NCBI RefSeq assembly: GCF_905171765.1
Contig: NC_053389.1
Span: forward strand, 215,208,624 to 215,272,623
Length of the DNA: 64,000 nucleotides
Reading direction: 5' to 3'
Origin: Bufo bufo
Lineage: Eukaryota; Chordata; Amphibia; Anura; Bufonidae
In this document: positions 29,567-41,551 of the stretch, piece after piece
Position numbering within the stretch: position 1 is the first letter of the stretch
Layout of the letters: the number at the start of each line of letters is the position of its first letter
The notes under the pieces: generated by a model
Told to the model about the DNA's origin: nothing
What the model saw: only the letters and a program-made list of their open reading frames with translations
Databases searched by the model: none
Translations under genes and position numbers: made by a program

Positions 29567-31637
29567 CCTGCTTTCACAAAATACAGATTGCGGGTTGCGA
29601 TATTCCTGCTTCCACCAAATATTGATTATGGGGTTCTATATCCCTGCTTCCACAAAATACTGCTTGAGGGGTGCAATATACCTGCTTCCACAAAATATTG
29701 ATTAAGGGGATTCTATATACCTGGTTCCACAAAATACTGACTGAGGTGTGCGATATACCTGCTTACACAAAGTACTGATTAAGGGGTTTAACATATCTGG
29801 TTCCACAAAAAACTGATTGAGGGGTGCGATATACCTGCTTCCACCAAATATTGATTAAGGGGTTCTGTATACCTGCTTCCAGAAAATACTAATTAAGGGG
29901 CTTCATATACCTGCTTCCACCAAATATTGATTGAGGCTTGCGATATACCTGCTTCCACAAAATACTGATTGAGGGGTGCGATATACCTGCTTCCACCAAA
30001 TATTGATTCAGGGGTTCTATATACCTGGTTCCACAAAATACTGACTGAGGTGTGCGATATACCTGCTTACACAAAATACTGATTAAGGGGTTTAACATAT
30101 CTGGTTCCACAAAATACTGATTGAGGTGTGCGATATACCTGCTTCCACAAAATACTGAATAAGGGGTTTGATATACCTGCTTTCACAAAATACAGATTGC
30201 GGGTTGCGATATTCCTGCTTCCACCAAATATTGATTAAGGGGTTCTAAATCCCTGCTTCCACAAAATACTGATTGAGGGGTGCGATATACCTGCTTCCAC
30301 CAAATATATTGATTGAGGCCTGCGATATACCTGATTCCACAAAATACTGATTAATGGGTTTCATATACCTGCTTCCACAAAATACTGATTGAGGGGTGCG
30401 ATATACCTGCTTCCAAAAAATACTGATTATGGGGTTCTATATACATGCTTCCGCAAAATACAGATTGAGAGGTGCGATATTCCTGCTTTCACCAAATATT
30501 CATTAAGGTGTTCTATATACCTGCTTCCACAAAATACTGATTGAGGGGTGCGAAATACCTGCTTCCACAAAATACTGATTAAGGGGATTGATATACTTGC
30601 TTCCACAAAATACTGATTGAGGGGTGCGATATACCTACTTCCACCAAATATTGATTAAGGGGTTCTATATACCTGCTTACACAAAATTCAGATTAACGGT
30701 TTTGATATACCTGCTTACACCAAATACTGTTTGAGGCCTGTGATACACCTGCTTTCACAAAATTCTAATTAAGGGGATTGATATACCTGCTTCCACAAAA
30801 TACTTATTAAGGAGATTGATATACCTGTTTCCACAAAATATTGATTGAGGCCTGCGATAAACCTGCTTCCACAAAATTCTGATTAAGGGGTTTGATATAC
30901 CTGCTTCCGCAAAATATTGATTGAGGCCTGCGATACACCTGCTTCCACAAAATTCTAATTAAGAGGTTTGATATACCTGCTTTCGCAAAATATTGATTGA
31001 GGCCTGCGATATACCAGCTTCCGCAAAATAACTGATTAAGGGGTTTGATATATTTGCTTCCAGAAAATACAGATTGAGGGGTGCGATATACCTGCTTCCA
31101 CCAAATATTGATTACGGGGTTCTATATACCTATTTCCACAAAATGCTGATTGAGGGGTGCGATATATATGCTTCCACCAAATATTGTTTAAGGGTTTCTA
31201 TATGTTTGCTTCTACAATATACTGATTAAGGGGTTTGATATACCTGCTTTCACAAAGTACTGATTAAGGAGACTTATATACCTGCTTCCACAAAATATTG
31301 ATTAAGGCCTGCAATAAACCTCCTTCCACAAAATACTGATTAAGGCGTTTGATATACCTGCTTACACCAAATACAAATTTAGGCCTGCAATACAACTGCT
31401 TCCACAAAATACTGATTAAGGGGATTGATATACCTGCTTCCACAAAATACTGATTAAGGAGACTGATATACCTGCTTCCACAAACTATTGTTTGAGGCCT
31501 GCGATTAACCTCCTTCCACAAAATACTGATGTAGGGGTTTGATATACCTGCTTCCACCAAATATTAATTGAGGATTCCTAAACATCTGCTTCTACAAAAT
31601 ACTGATTTAGGGGTTTGATATACCTGCTTCCACAAAT
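29567..31637. repeat. 38-bp satellite, block E
   Basis: The longest block, about 54 copies, more degenerate towards 31 kb (variants such as 'ttaaggagactgatatacc' and 'ttgaggcctgcgatatacc'). It ends at the second hAT. Confidence 0.93.
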
Positions 31638-34600
31638 ACCGCTCTTCTATAGGGACTTTGGCACAGGGTAATTTTGAAAATGACAGGCATAGGAATTGGC
31701 AGGCCGTTTGGCAGGGGTGGTAGGGGTCGGGCAGGTGCACCAGGCCGGAGCCTAAGTTGGAAGTTGGAGAATGTGCATGCGATTACGTCAAAGGACACAC
31801 CAGAGTTGGTTGAGCCTTCCGCTTCTGCACCCTCCTCATCTTCTGTATCTGCACCCTCCTCACTCTCTGCTGTGTGCACCACCAAAGACACCACCACCAC
31901 CATAGCCCATCCACTCGAGTCAGAGGAATTATTTTCCCATCCATTCCTAGACCTTACTGATGTGCAGCCATTCTTGGCATCGGATAAGGTAATGGAGGTA
32001 GCAATGGCCACAACCCAGCAGTCTGACGACAGTACCCAGTTCAGCCCAAGGAGTGTGGTCCTCGCTGTTGCTGCCTACTCTGAGATCTCTAATGTCAGTG
32101 GTGGTGAAGGTGACGATGATGACGTGTCGATGGACGTCATGTGGGTGCCCACAAGAGAGTAAGAGGAGTGGAGTTCAGAAGGAGAGATGGAGCAGCAGAT
32201 AGGGAGGAGAAGGAGGAGAAGCAGGCAGAACTCGCAGTGCACAGGAGGCAAAAAGCAGACTGCAAATGTATCTGGAGCGAGCCATCCACCATGCACGGTC
32301 ACATCTTGCGCTCCCAGAATGCCGGCACATGGCTCCGCAGTGTGGGCTTTTTTTAATGTGTCAGCTGCTGACAATAGTGTTGCCATCTGCAACCTTTGCT
32401 GTCAACGCGGTAAGCCCAACACTCACCTAGGTACGACCGCCTTAAGAAGGCACCTGGCCTCCCATCACCGAGCCCAGTGGGAGCAACGCCATCAGAACCC
32501 ACACTCCCGGCGCTCTACGTCCTGCCTCTTCTCCTTCTCCTCTCTCCTCTCATTTGTCCTCCACTCCACCTTTCACTGTGCCGTCGTCGCGTTCATCTGG
32601 CAGAAGGCAGGCTTCCATGGCCTAAATGTTCGAGAGTAAAAAGTTGATAACGCCGGATAACCCTCTTGCCCAATGACTGACCACTGGCTTGTCAGAACTG
32701 CAAGCCCGCCAAATACTGCCTTATAAGCTGGTGGACTCAGAGGCCTTTCAAAAATGTGTGGCCATTGGCACATCACAATGGAAAGTTCCCGGAAGGAAAT
32801 ATTTCTCCCAGAAGGGCATCCCAGAGCTATATGGCCACGTTCAGCGGCAAGTGAATATATCTCTGTCACACAGTGTTGGTGCCAAGATGCATCTGACCAC
32901 AGACACGTGGTCTAGCAAACACAGGCAGGGAAGGTACATAACTTTTACTGCCCACTGGGTGAACTTTCTGACGGCCGTGAAGCATGTAACTCGTGGCACC
33001 AGTGTGGATTTAGTGTTACCGCCATGGATTGCATGCATGCCTGCCTCTTCTTCTCCTCCTTCTACTCCATCCTCCGTCTCCTCCTCCTCAGCTGATTCCT
33101 CCTTTTCCACTGCTACTGCCTCTACCGCCGCACCCCCCAAGCTCCCCAGAACCTATTCGACATGCCAGGTGAGGCGTTGCCATGCTGTGCTGCTGCTGTT
33201 GTTCCTGGAAGCCAAGAGCTACACTGGTTCTGCACTGCTTCCAGCTCTGCAGTCACAGACTGATCAGTTGTTAAAGTGGTGTGGAATAACGGTGCCAATC
33301 TGCTGAGTGTGCTGAAACAGGGCAAAATTACACACATGCCGTGCATTGCACACGTCCTGAACTTAGTCGTGCAGCAATTCGTTGCCAAATACCCCGGGTC
33401 CAGGACGTCTTGCGGCAGGCCAGGAAAATCGCTGCCCATTTTAGATGATCTTACACGGCCATGGCTCGCCTTGCTAACGTTCAGCCACGACACCACCTGC
33501 CCGCCAGACGTCTAATTTGTGACAGCCCCACATGCTTTAACTCCACTTGTATATGCTTGATAGGCTGCTCCAGCAGCAATGTGCCGTTAACGACTACCTG
33601 TACGAACTCTGCAGTAGGATAGGTTATGGGAAGCTTGGTTTCTTTTCACCACGCCAGTGGCTGCTCATGCGCGACGCATGCAGACTTCTGCGGCCATTTG
33701 ATGAGATCACCAAACTGGTCAGTCGCAGCCAGGGCACCATCAGTGACATTGTACCTTACACCTTCTTTCTGGAGCATGCATTGCCTCGTGTCATTGATCA
33801 AGCCGTCGAGGAGCAGGAGCTGAAAGATGAGGAAGTCGCAATGCTGAATGAATTCCCACGGGGGGCTACTCCATCTGAGACAAGCCAACGGGAGTCTGAA
33901 GAGGAGGAGGAGCCAGAAGAGCAGGCTTTGAGGGGACTTTAAAGTTTTCAGGGATCCCTGGTGTTGTCCGTGGGTGGGGGGAGGAGAACGAGGAGAACAT
34001 TCTCCTGGGCGATGAGCAGGAGTAAGGGCGCTCCACCGCTTCCAATTTAGTGTAAATGGGGTCCTTCATGCTCCAGTGTTTGAAGAGGGACCCCCGTATA
34101 AAAAGCATAAAGGGCAAGGACAAATACTGGGTGACAATGTACTTAGACCCCAGGTGTACAAACACAAAATGGTGGACATGTTACCAGCATCACAGAGAGC
34201 TGTCAGAATGCACAATTTCCAGGCATCGCTGTTAGAGACGCTGCATTCTGCTGTTGCGGGCGCTGGCAGAGGAATTTCCACCCACAGCGAAAGAGGCGCG
34301 TGTACCAATCCTAGCGCGCCTGCAAGAAGAGGGCGGTTTGAAGATGTGTTGGTCACTTCGGATATGAAATCATTATTGCAGCGAACCCATCGACAGCCGT
34401 CCTCCGGATCCAGCCTCAGGGAACGCCTAGACCGACAGGTGTCTGACTACATCGGGTTAACGGCCGATGTGGACGCTCTGAGAAGCAAGGAACTCCTGGA
34501 CTACTGGGTGTGCAGGCTTGACCTGTGGCCAGAGCTGGCACAATTTGCCATGGAACTCTTGGCTTGCCCCTCGTTGAGTGTCCTGTACGAAAGGACGTTC

Positions 34601-35260
34601 AGCGCAACAGGGGGAATCGTGACCGATAAGCACACTCACCTAGCTCACAACAGTGTGAACTACCTCAAATTTGTAAAAATTTTCTGAGGCATGGATCTCA
34701 GAGGAGTTCAACACCTGTGACGACCACGTGCAATTGAATTTCCTCATGCCAGCCCACACATACCATCAGCCACATAATCACTTGTTCTTTTCTGTCAGGT
34801 GAATGCCTAATTTTTGGGGCCTGTACTGGCCTACAGTAAAATAGTTATTAAGTGACCGCCTAATGTACCTCCAGCCACATAATTACTTGTTCTTTTCTGT
34901 CAGGTGAATGCCTAATTTTGGGGGCCTGTACTCCTGTGGCCTAAAATAAAAATTTTCTAGGCTTCAGCAGGGCACATTTTTGAGAGTTTCCCTTTAAGAT
35001 GCATAAAAATGGCCCCTTATTAAAATTTATATTTTTTGTGGGAATTTTTGCAATTGATCACCTTTGGTATGTCACTGTCCATGTTGTGGGACTATTTTGC
35101 ACTTCTAGTAAGTATTTGGTGACTGCAAATATGACCTGAAGGTCTTTCAGTTTCGCCTACCATTAAAGTGAATGGGGCCCGCCGCAAACGCGCGGTTTGC
35201 GAACATTTGATCGCGAACACGCGTTCGTGAAACGTCCCGGCCGATGTTCGTTCATCACTA
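31638..35260 (+). mobile_element. Large hAT element (hAT-2)
   Basis: The right end, read outward, is TAGTGATGAACGAACATCGG, a hAT TIR like those of hAT-1 and the 12384 MITE. Left of the transposase the sequence enters satellite at about 31637 without a matching TIR, so the 5' end is truncated. The transposase remnant is on the plus strand. 34690-35260 is AT-rich 3' sequence with two direct repeats of 'aattacttgttcttttctgt', and no gene. Confidence 0.83.
31674..34687 (+). pseudogene. hAT transposase with BED zinc finger (hAT-2)
   Basis: Collinear plus-strand pieces. 31674-32160: Ser/Pro/Asp-rich N-terminus. 32190-32500: BED finger (CNLCCQRGKPNTHLG, then LRRHLASHH). 32689-33300: helical region and RNase H-like start (MHLTTDTWSSKHRQGRY). 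33270-33510: VVWNNGANLL, then HMPCIAHVLNLVVQQF. 33547-33940: LDRLLQQQ...PFDEITKLVS. 34076-34687: dimerisation domain (WPELAQFAMELLACPSLSVL, then YERTFSATGG with Glu). Frameshifts and stops separate them. As in hAT-1, Asn stands at the second catalytic position (NNGAN), while the first Asp and the Glu remain. Confidence 0.87.
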
Positions 35261-35574
35261 ATGGTGACTGCCTTCCCCGCTGTCTGTATAAGCAGTGCAG
35301 GTAAGGAAGCCCCGTTACCCCTGAAGATGCTGGTAAACCGGCAAAACATGCGGGGGAGCTAGATGCGTTTGTATATACTGTATATAGAGAGACTTTAGAT
35401 TGTAGCCAAGCTGTTCAAAGCACATCATACAGGCTGCATAACCTCATATGCCCAGGCCTTTAAGACTGCGGATTATCCTTATCTGTCTCCTGAACATATC
35501 AGCCCAGGGCTGAGAGATTTCAACTTCCTTTTCAGTTCCCAGATTTAATTGTTTAAGTAAAAGCTAAGTTCTAA
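35261..35574. other. Intergenic, with hammerhead-like relic
   Basis: No gene. At 35320-35352 the sequence CTGAAGA is followed by TGCTGG, a 4-nt loop, CCGGCA, then AAACATGCGG. This resembles a Penelope-type hammerhead core with stem II intact but G12 of GAAA lost. A Penelope pseudo-LTR fragment is likely but unproven. Confidence 0.45.
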
Positions 35575-36100
35575 AGCAGTTTTCTTTGATTAAATAGCAC
35601 AGTAGATTTGTTAGCAGTCCAGATTTCACCAGATTCAGTCAGTGTGGCGCTGTTAGATTTTCGCAGTAAACAGGATTGTAGCCAAGGCAGTCGGCGATTA
35701 CATACAGGAGCGTCCCTCTTTCTTTCTCCAAGTCGCAGTTACACATCGCTGTGGCTGTTCCTTTGCTTTATGGAATCTATTTAATTCTGTAAGTAAAATT
35801 TCAAGCGTGTTAAATAAACTCGGATCCCACCCAGGGTGCGCTTGTTGGTTTTCCAATTCTGCAGTAAACTCCAGACAGGAACATCCACAGTTATGTGTAA
35901 CTGCAGCGTTTGTGACTGAACCAGCTTGGAGAAGGAAAGAGGGACCTAGTAGCCGACTGCCTTGGCCACAATCTGGCTTACTGGGAACATCTAACAGCAC
36001 CACACTGACTGATCTGGTGAGATATTGACATTGCCAGAATTTTCCTTTTTAACTGTTAACAAATATACTGTGCTATTTAATCAAAGAAAACTGCTTCAGG
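35575..36100. repeat. Foldback (long inverted repeat, about 525 bp)
   Basis: Arms of about 200 bp: 'ctttgattaaatagcacagt' near 35585 is complemented near 36068; 'cagtcagtgtggcgctgtta' near 35637 near 35992; 'gccaaggcagtcgg' near 35682 near 35950; 'gcagttacacatcgctgtgg' near 35734 near 35885. Arms differ by scattered substitutions. No gene in it. Its position beside the hammerhead-like relic is similar to the foldback at 3704. Confidence 0.85.
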
Positions 36101-36302
36101 TCCAGGCTTTATTGTTTTCATTGTGTTCAGTATCTGGTCCGTTTCACAAGCACTTATTTGGACTTGTTTTTGAGCCACATATAAGATTCTATGCTGTCCT
36201 TCTTTATTTGCTATGTTTTTTCCCGAATTTGTAAAACAAGAGCATTATTGGTTGCCAATAGAAAATTGTATAATTGTACAGTATAAGACACAATGAGGTT
36301 AA

Positions 36303-36569
36303 AGGGATTGTTCTGCCATATATATTGACGACCTATTGTCAAGATCTGATCGGCAGGATCCTGACACCCAGCACCCCACCGATCAGCTGTTTGAATAGAA
36401 GGCGGCACTCCATGCGGGCTCTGCTTCCTCTTTATTACACTACTCATCTCTGAAGTGCAGTGTGATGACAACTTCTCATTCTTTTCACTTGAATGGAGCG
36501 AGTACTCTCTTAAAACAGCTAATCAGATCCTGAAGATAAGTCCTCAATATATATGGCAGGACAACTCCT
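36303..36569. mobile_element. TTAA MITE (267 bp)
   Basis: Ends AGGGATTGTTCTGCCATATA and, reversed, AGGAGTTGTCCTGCCATATA, flanked by TTAA at 36299-36302 and 36570-36573. The interior 'gatcggcaggatcctgacac' resembles the interior of the TTAA MITE at 57596 (ATCCGGACACC/GATCAGCTG motifs), so both may belong to one superfamily. Confidence 0.85.
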
Positions 36570-36573
36570 TTAA

Positions 36574-36867
36574 AAGATGTGGGAACAAAAAAAAAAAAAA
36601 TTATAATAATAGTATACTCCAAATTATGGGCAGACTCACCTAATTAACGAGACAAAACAAAGAGTCGCTATAGTGCAAAAATACAAACATGAACTGTTTA
36701 CATCATATGGGTGAGTAGTATAGTGAATATCCCAATATAAAATGTTAACACAATTAACAGACTGCCAATGTCTATAGTAGTAATCAGGCAGATACATCAA
36801 AATATATGGATAACAATTGCAGCGAAATGCCTGCAAACATCAAGAAAATGGAAACTAGAAAATTATA
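36574..36867. other. AT-rich spacer
   Basis: No gene or recognised repeat. AT-rich with an A-run at 36586-36600. Confidence 0.5.
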
Positions 36868-37285
36868 AAATTATAAAAGAATAGTAATACCACTCCGGGG
36901 TGTTACAGATATATCTTGTAAACATTAAGAATAGATAAATTAAAACTGTAGAAAATTATAAAAGCAATGTGTCCACTTGTGCTCAAATAAAAATACAAAA
37001 ATTGAGCACAATGTAAGATATGTATATTTTCTTGTAGCATTCTTGCCTGCATTTTTTTGGTTACATACACAAGCTAATTTTGCAAAGTTGATAGACATAT
37101 ATACCTTTTCAGACACATATTTTTCTATTTCTGTCTATATTTGTATTTATTTTTCTAATCTTTTATTTTTATTTTGAGCACAAGTGGACACATTGCTTTT
37201 ATAATTTTCTACAGTTTTAATTTATCTATTCTTAATGTTTACAAGATATATCTGTAACACCCCGGAGTGGTATTACTATTCTTTC
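36868..37285. repeat. Foldback (about 418 bp)
   Basis: The left arm 'agaatagtaataccactccg', then 'ggggtgttacagatatatct', is complemented at 37225-37285; 'aagcaatgtgtccacttgtg' (36961) is complemented at 37180-37200. The middle of about 150 bp is AT-rich and unique. Arms are nearly identical, so it is young. No TSD assigned. Confidence 0.87.
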
Positions 37286-37320
37286 ACCAAGCTACTGTCT
37301 TTTATTGCTAACACCGATGT

Positions 37321-38180
37321 CATTCTTGTATTTATTTCCAGGTCCTTCACAAGTGTGCATTGATCTTACTTTAGTGTAACTGTTTTGTTCATGTAATATG
37401 CCTGGTTCACCAGCAGGTGGCAGCGTATATGTCTGGAGAGAGAGAGAGACAGATACTTAGATAGAATGGAACTCACCATTCTATTCTCCCCCCTTTGGGC
37501 AGAAGTGGGCCAGTCCTGCTTCCTACCAGATGGGAAGGGCAGCAGTGCTAGATTATTCTAGTCTAGACTAGACAGAGGGTTTAAGCCTGGGCACGGTCAC
37601 AGCCAGACGTGTCTATAATAGCCAGTGCAGGCTAAACTATGCTTGCCATGGAATCAGATGTATGGAAGATATAGCAACCAGAGGAAAGTGTTCTTCGGTC
37701 GCCAGAAGATATTGCAGCAAGGGGAAATTGTTCTTCGACTGGAGCAGGAGCCACCAAAGGGAAGTAAAAGGGGGAATAAGAGGGGGACAACAGCCAAAGG
37801 CACCCCAATCCATGCATACCGGAACCGATCAAAAGTCCAGTAACCAGACCCAGGCAGAGTTTAGCACAGCAGAGAGAAAGCAGAGTTATTAAGCATGCCT
37901 GTCAGCCCAGCAGAGAAAGAGAGAAAGCAGAAGTATCAAGTTGGCCTGCCAGTTTATGCCAAAGCCTGCTGGAACCAAGAGAAAACCTGAATGTAAGAAA
38001 AGTATGAAATATTGTCTGGAATCAAGTCTACCCAAGTAAAGCTGCTGCTAAAGTTTACCAAGGTCTGGACTCAAGTTATTCCTCATCCCCTAACTCAACT
38101 CTATCCAGGTAGGAGCACTGGGACACATATAGACCGCACCACACCACTCGGCATTCCACAAAATACCTAGGTTGCGATAG
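37321..38180. other. LTR-like repeat related to 5049-6000
   Basis: Shares 'caccagcaggtggcagc' (37411), 'gggcagaagtgggc' (37497) and an overall purine-rich composition, in the same order, with the leader module of the nested LTR element. 37620-37900 has short open frames (Lys/Gln-rich) with no recognised domain. The end near 38180 (GGGCCCTGGGG) resembles GGGCCCTGAGA near 5975. It may be a solo LTR of an undetermined element; ends not established. Confidence 0.4.
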
Positions 38181-38199
38181 GGCCCTGGGGGGCGGCATG

Positions 38200-38470
38200 T
38201 TGCATATCTATCAGTGCATCTGTCAAACGCTCATTCATCAGGTAATTGTATCATTTGTGCAGCACTAAAGATCATCGTTTCCCAGTGGCAAATTGTGCTG
38301 TGTAAACACGAACGATCTCCTGATGGGAAACAATGAGTCAGTATGGGGAAGAGAGATGGCATTAGCGATCACTGCTCGCTGCATGTAAATGCATCGGTCT
38401 CCTCCTCTAACGATCAGCAGATTGTTGGGAAGGAACGCTTCCTTCCCGACAATCTGTTAGATCGTCGTCC
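38200..38470. repeat. MITE-like fragment
   Basis: Contains CGCTCATTCATC, 'cagtatggggaagag', 'gctgcatgtaaatgca' and a palindrome GGAAGGAACGCTTCCTTCC. The same motifs occur in the same order in the repeat at 59469-59836. Boundaries unclear. Confidence 0.5.
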
Positions 38471-38725
38471 CATGTTAAGGGACCATCACCCATATGATGT
38501 ATAAAGTTCATGTGCCTCTTGAGAAATGCTGCATTTTTCTCTTGTTGGTGTTTTTTATTTATTAATATTATCAATAAAGTATTTAGTATTTCTGCACTTT
38601 GGGCTATAGCAACTCTATGTTTTGTTTGTGTCTTATGTTTCCCAGAAGTAGTTGGTGTCTGGGGTTGATCAATTAAACCTTTTAACAAGTAAGGATTGTC
38701 CACAATGAGGAACTCCTTTAATGAT
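38471..38725. other. Intergenic spacer
   Basis: No recognised gene or repeat family. Confidence 0.4.
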
Positions 38726-38976
38726 TAATTCACACATTGGTTTATGCCCTCGGAATTTGATATGGTTTTCGCGGCAAAAATTGTGGCCACAGGGAAACCA
38801 CCTCCCTGGCTGTGGTGCTGCCATACGAGGTGCAGCATCTGCTCAGATGGCGCTGGAAACTGCAAGTGTCTGCTAGTGGTTTTACTCCATTCAGTGGGGC
38901 TAAACTGTAAACAGGTCTGCTGCATTCACATTGAAAAAACGCAACAGGCACAATCTGCTGTGTGAACTAGCCCTAA
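38726..38976. repeat. MITE, left end truncated
   Basis: The right end, read inward, is TTAGGGCTAGTTCACACAGC and the left inverted partner starts only at 'attcacacattgg'. The interior has GC-rich TGGCTGTGG/CCACAGGG short inversions. It is a typical amphibian MITE shape; family not determined. Confidence 0.6.
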
Positions 38977-41440
38977 GCACGTCAATGGAGTATACCTTTC
39001 ATTCCATGTAGCTTTAACCCTGCACATTTCTACCATTTTACCCTCTCTGTACATGCATGTGTGTTAACATAATACATGCTTTATATGGTACATGTAACCA
39101 TTGTCTTGTGGGACTTTTTAAATCGCATCTTATATTTCTCTCTCCAGAGCAAAGTCCAAATGTTGCATGAAGGTGCTCCCTTCCCCTCCCCGGGCTACTG
39201 CCCCATTCATCATTATGAGCTGCCAGTGTAAAGGGGAGAATGATATGGGGTAGGGTGGAGGTTATGTGAAATGAAAGAGTATAAGAAAACGAGGAAGACA
39301 GATTCCTTAGGTTCGTTACAATTGCTTACATACATGCAAATCGAATATGCCTTAAGTGTTTTTTTCTTTGCACTTCTCCACCCATTAGACACATCATATC
39401 CAGTATTGCTATTCTTGCTTACAAATCTGCATGATTCTATATGTGATGAATCATATGTGTCTCAAAGCATGTGGTTCAATGTTTTGGATCTTGCTATAGA
39501 ACCCTGTATACAGACGTCTCAGGTAAATCCTATTTTCTCCATGCACACAATACATTCTGCTTATGAATACTCTATTTGCATGATTGTCGGTGATAAGGAA
39601 GCAATGGATTACATACCTCTGCACAGGGCATTCCTCTAGCCTGCAGGCCTGGGCTTAGCTCCTTTTGCAAGGGGCTGATTCAATATACTCTCTGGCAGCT
39701 CAGAACAGTACTGCAGTGTGATCATCTGAACTGAAGTATATTAAATCAGACCAGTATTATGTGTGAGTGCGTGTCTGCATGTATTTTACTAATCCAAAAA
39801 AATACACACCAGTTTTAAGAAGAATGCATTTGATGGAAGGTTAGATTATGTCAATATATATTCCATTCATAATGCAAAAACTGTCATCTTTTAATAAATT
39901 TCACTTTGTTTCGTAGGTAATTTTCTGATACATTTCCAATGTATTACTCTGTAATGATGTTTTTAATAAAAGATGCAAAAAAAGAGCTAGCTTTTATGCA
40001 AAAGAAAGAGAGCTAGCATTTGTGCAAAATAAAGAGAGCTAGCCTTTTCCCCTGCTATTAACCTCTATCACCTGTCCACAAAACAGGTGATGCATGTTAG
40101 ATCAATGGAGGTTCACTTACTAGAGCCCCCATTAATGACTAGTACACTTTCAATATTTTTGGTTCAGAAAAGCATGAGAGGTGAGTAAGCCAACGCTAGG
40201 TACCACTGACAATGGCTTATTGCCCATTAAAACAAAGAACCAGACATATTTAAGTACAGCTATCCGATTCTTTCTTTCCATAACATCAGTCATTCAGCAC
40301 AACCTCATGCACATAAGATAGTCGGCAAGTCCTGGTTTAATCGGTTCAGTCATCTTTGCTCTTAGAGTATTTGTATGGGTCCATTCTTCTTCCTTGAGGG
40401 CAGATACTAGCAAAGCATGGACACCTTACCTTTTATTGTTTCAGTCCTATCATCAAATTTCCAGAGCTCTCTTCAGCTTATTAGGTAATTGAGGTGTTTG
40501 TGAATGAACAGTAATGAGAGGAAGGAAAATTAATATTAAATATTGTCCTCATTATGATTCTTTAAGTTTGTGGACAGCTATGGGGGAAATCTTTTATCAT
40601 TGCATTTTCCATATTATGGGGTAAAGTAAAAAAAAATTCAATTGGCCTTGATTACAAATTTTCACGTTTTTCCTGTACACCCTTCACTTTACGTACAGAC
40701 TATTGCTATCTGTCTCACACTGAATCGGGGAAACACACACCGCCAGGTCTTCTAACATTAGACGGACTGAAACATGATGTGAGCTGGAAACAATTGTGTA
40801 TGAACTGTATAACATTTCTTGGTAACAAATCAGAAAAACTTTCACAGCATACTAAAATCCTCTTCCCAGTCCATCATTATAAATGAGAGTTTCTCAAGAA
40901 GTAACTTGAATGGGAGGGTGTAGGCTCTATCCAGGTGTGGAGGATAGTCTTAGCTCCAGCAGCCACCATCATAAATAGCAATTTCCTGCTGCCTGGCAAC
41001 ATCTAGTAAAATTAGGGTCAATGTACCAAACCATAGCCCAGATAAGGTCCAATGGTGCTGCTGATGTCAGATGAGCAGTTGTAAATGTATTCTGTGCCAG
41101 AAAGATTGCATCACCTGGGAAATTCTCAAACAATGAAATAGGCCCACCCCTGTAGTTCTGCATCAAATTAATACATTTTTAATAAACTGACTTATAATGG
41201 AGTCTGTTGGGTTCTGCTGTGGTGGTCAGCTGTTCTGATCGACAAAACAATCTCAGACATTCATCCTAGAGCCAATTTCTTTGTAAGTCATTAGTATGTT
41301 TTAGTACAAGGTATAAAGTGTGTATTAAAACTTCACTTTTAATTCGACATAATGATAAAACGGCTGTGAGCCATAACAAACAATTAAAACACTTTGTTTC
41401 CACCCCAAAGAGTTGACAACTTAGTTGCTGCCAAGGTGAG
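38977..41440. other. AT-rich intergenic region
   Basis: No gene I can support. A 122-codon frame at 39271-39639 shows no domain and no splice context. A 27-bp unit (aaagagagctagc-type) is repeated three times at 39980-40048. 40100-41440 is AT-rich, with no recognised element. Confidence 0.5.
39980..40048. repeat. Short tandem repeat (3 x about 27 bp)
   Basis: Three copies of 'aaagagagctagcttttatg'-like units, each followed by CAAAA(T/G)AAA. Confidence 0.85.
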
Positions 41441-41551
41441 TGAGATGTGCACTATCTCCTATTCACCACAACTATATCTGCAGAGCTTGAACGTAGGGGG
41501 GCAATGTGTGGCTAGACTAATATTGTTAGGCAAGCAAAGCAGGAAAGGGAG

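Noticed and set aside
27463..31560. Minus-strand frames with repeated 'YLVEAGIS' and 'FCGSRYI' units
   Set aside because: Phased translation of the 38-bp satellite, which lacks stops by composition.
1..31637. CRISPR-like regular repeats
   Set aside because: Units are contiguous (no unique spacers), degenerate, and the genome context is eukaryotic.
39271..39639. 122-codon frame in unique DNA
   Set aside because: No start or splice context, no domain, surrounded by AT-rich DNA; length is within chance for this window.
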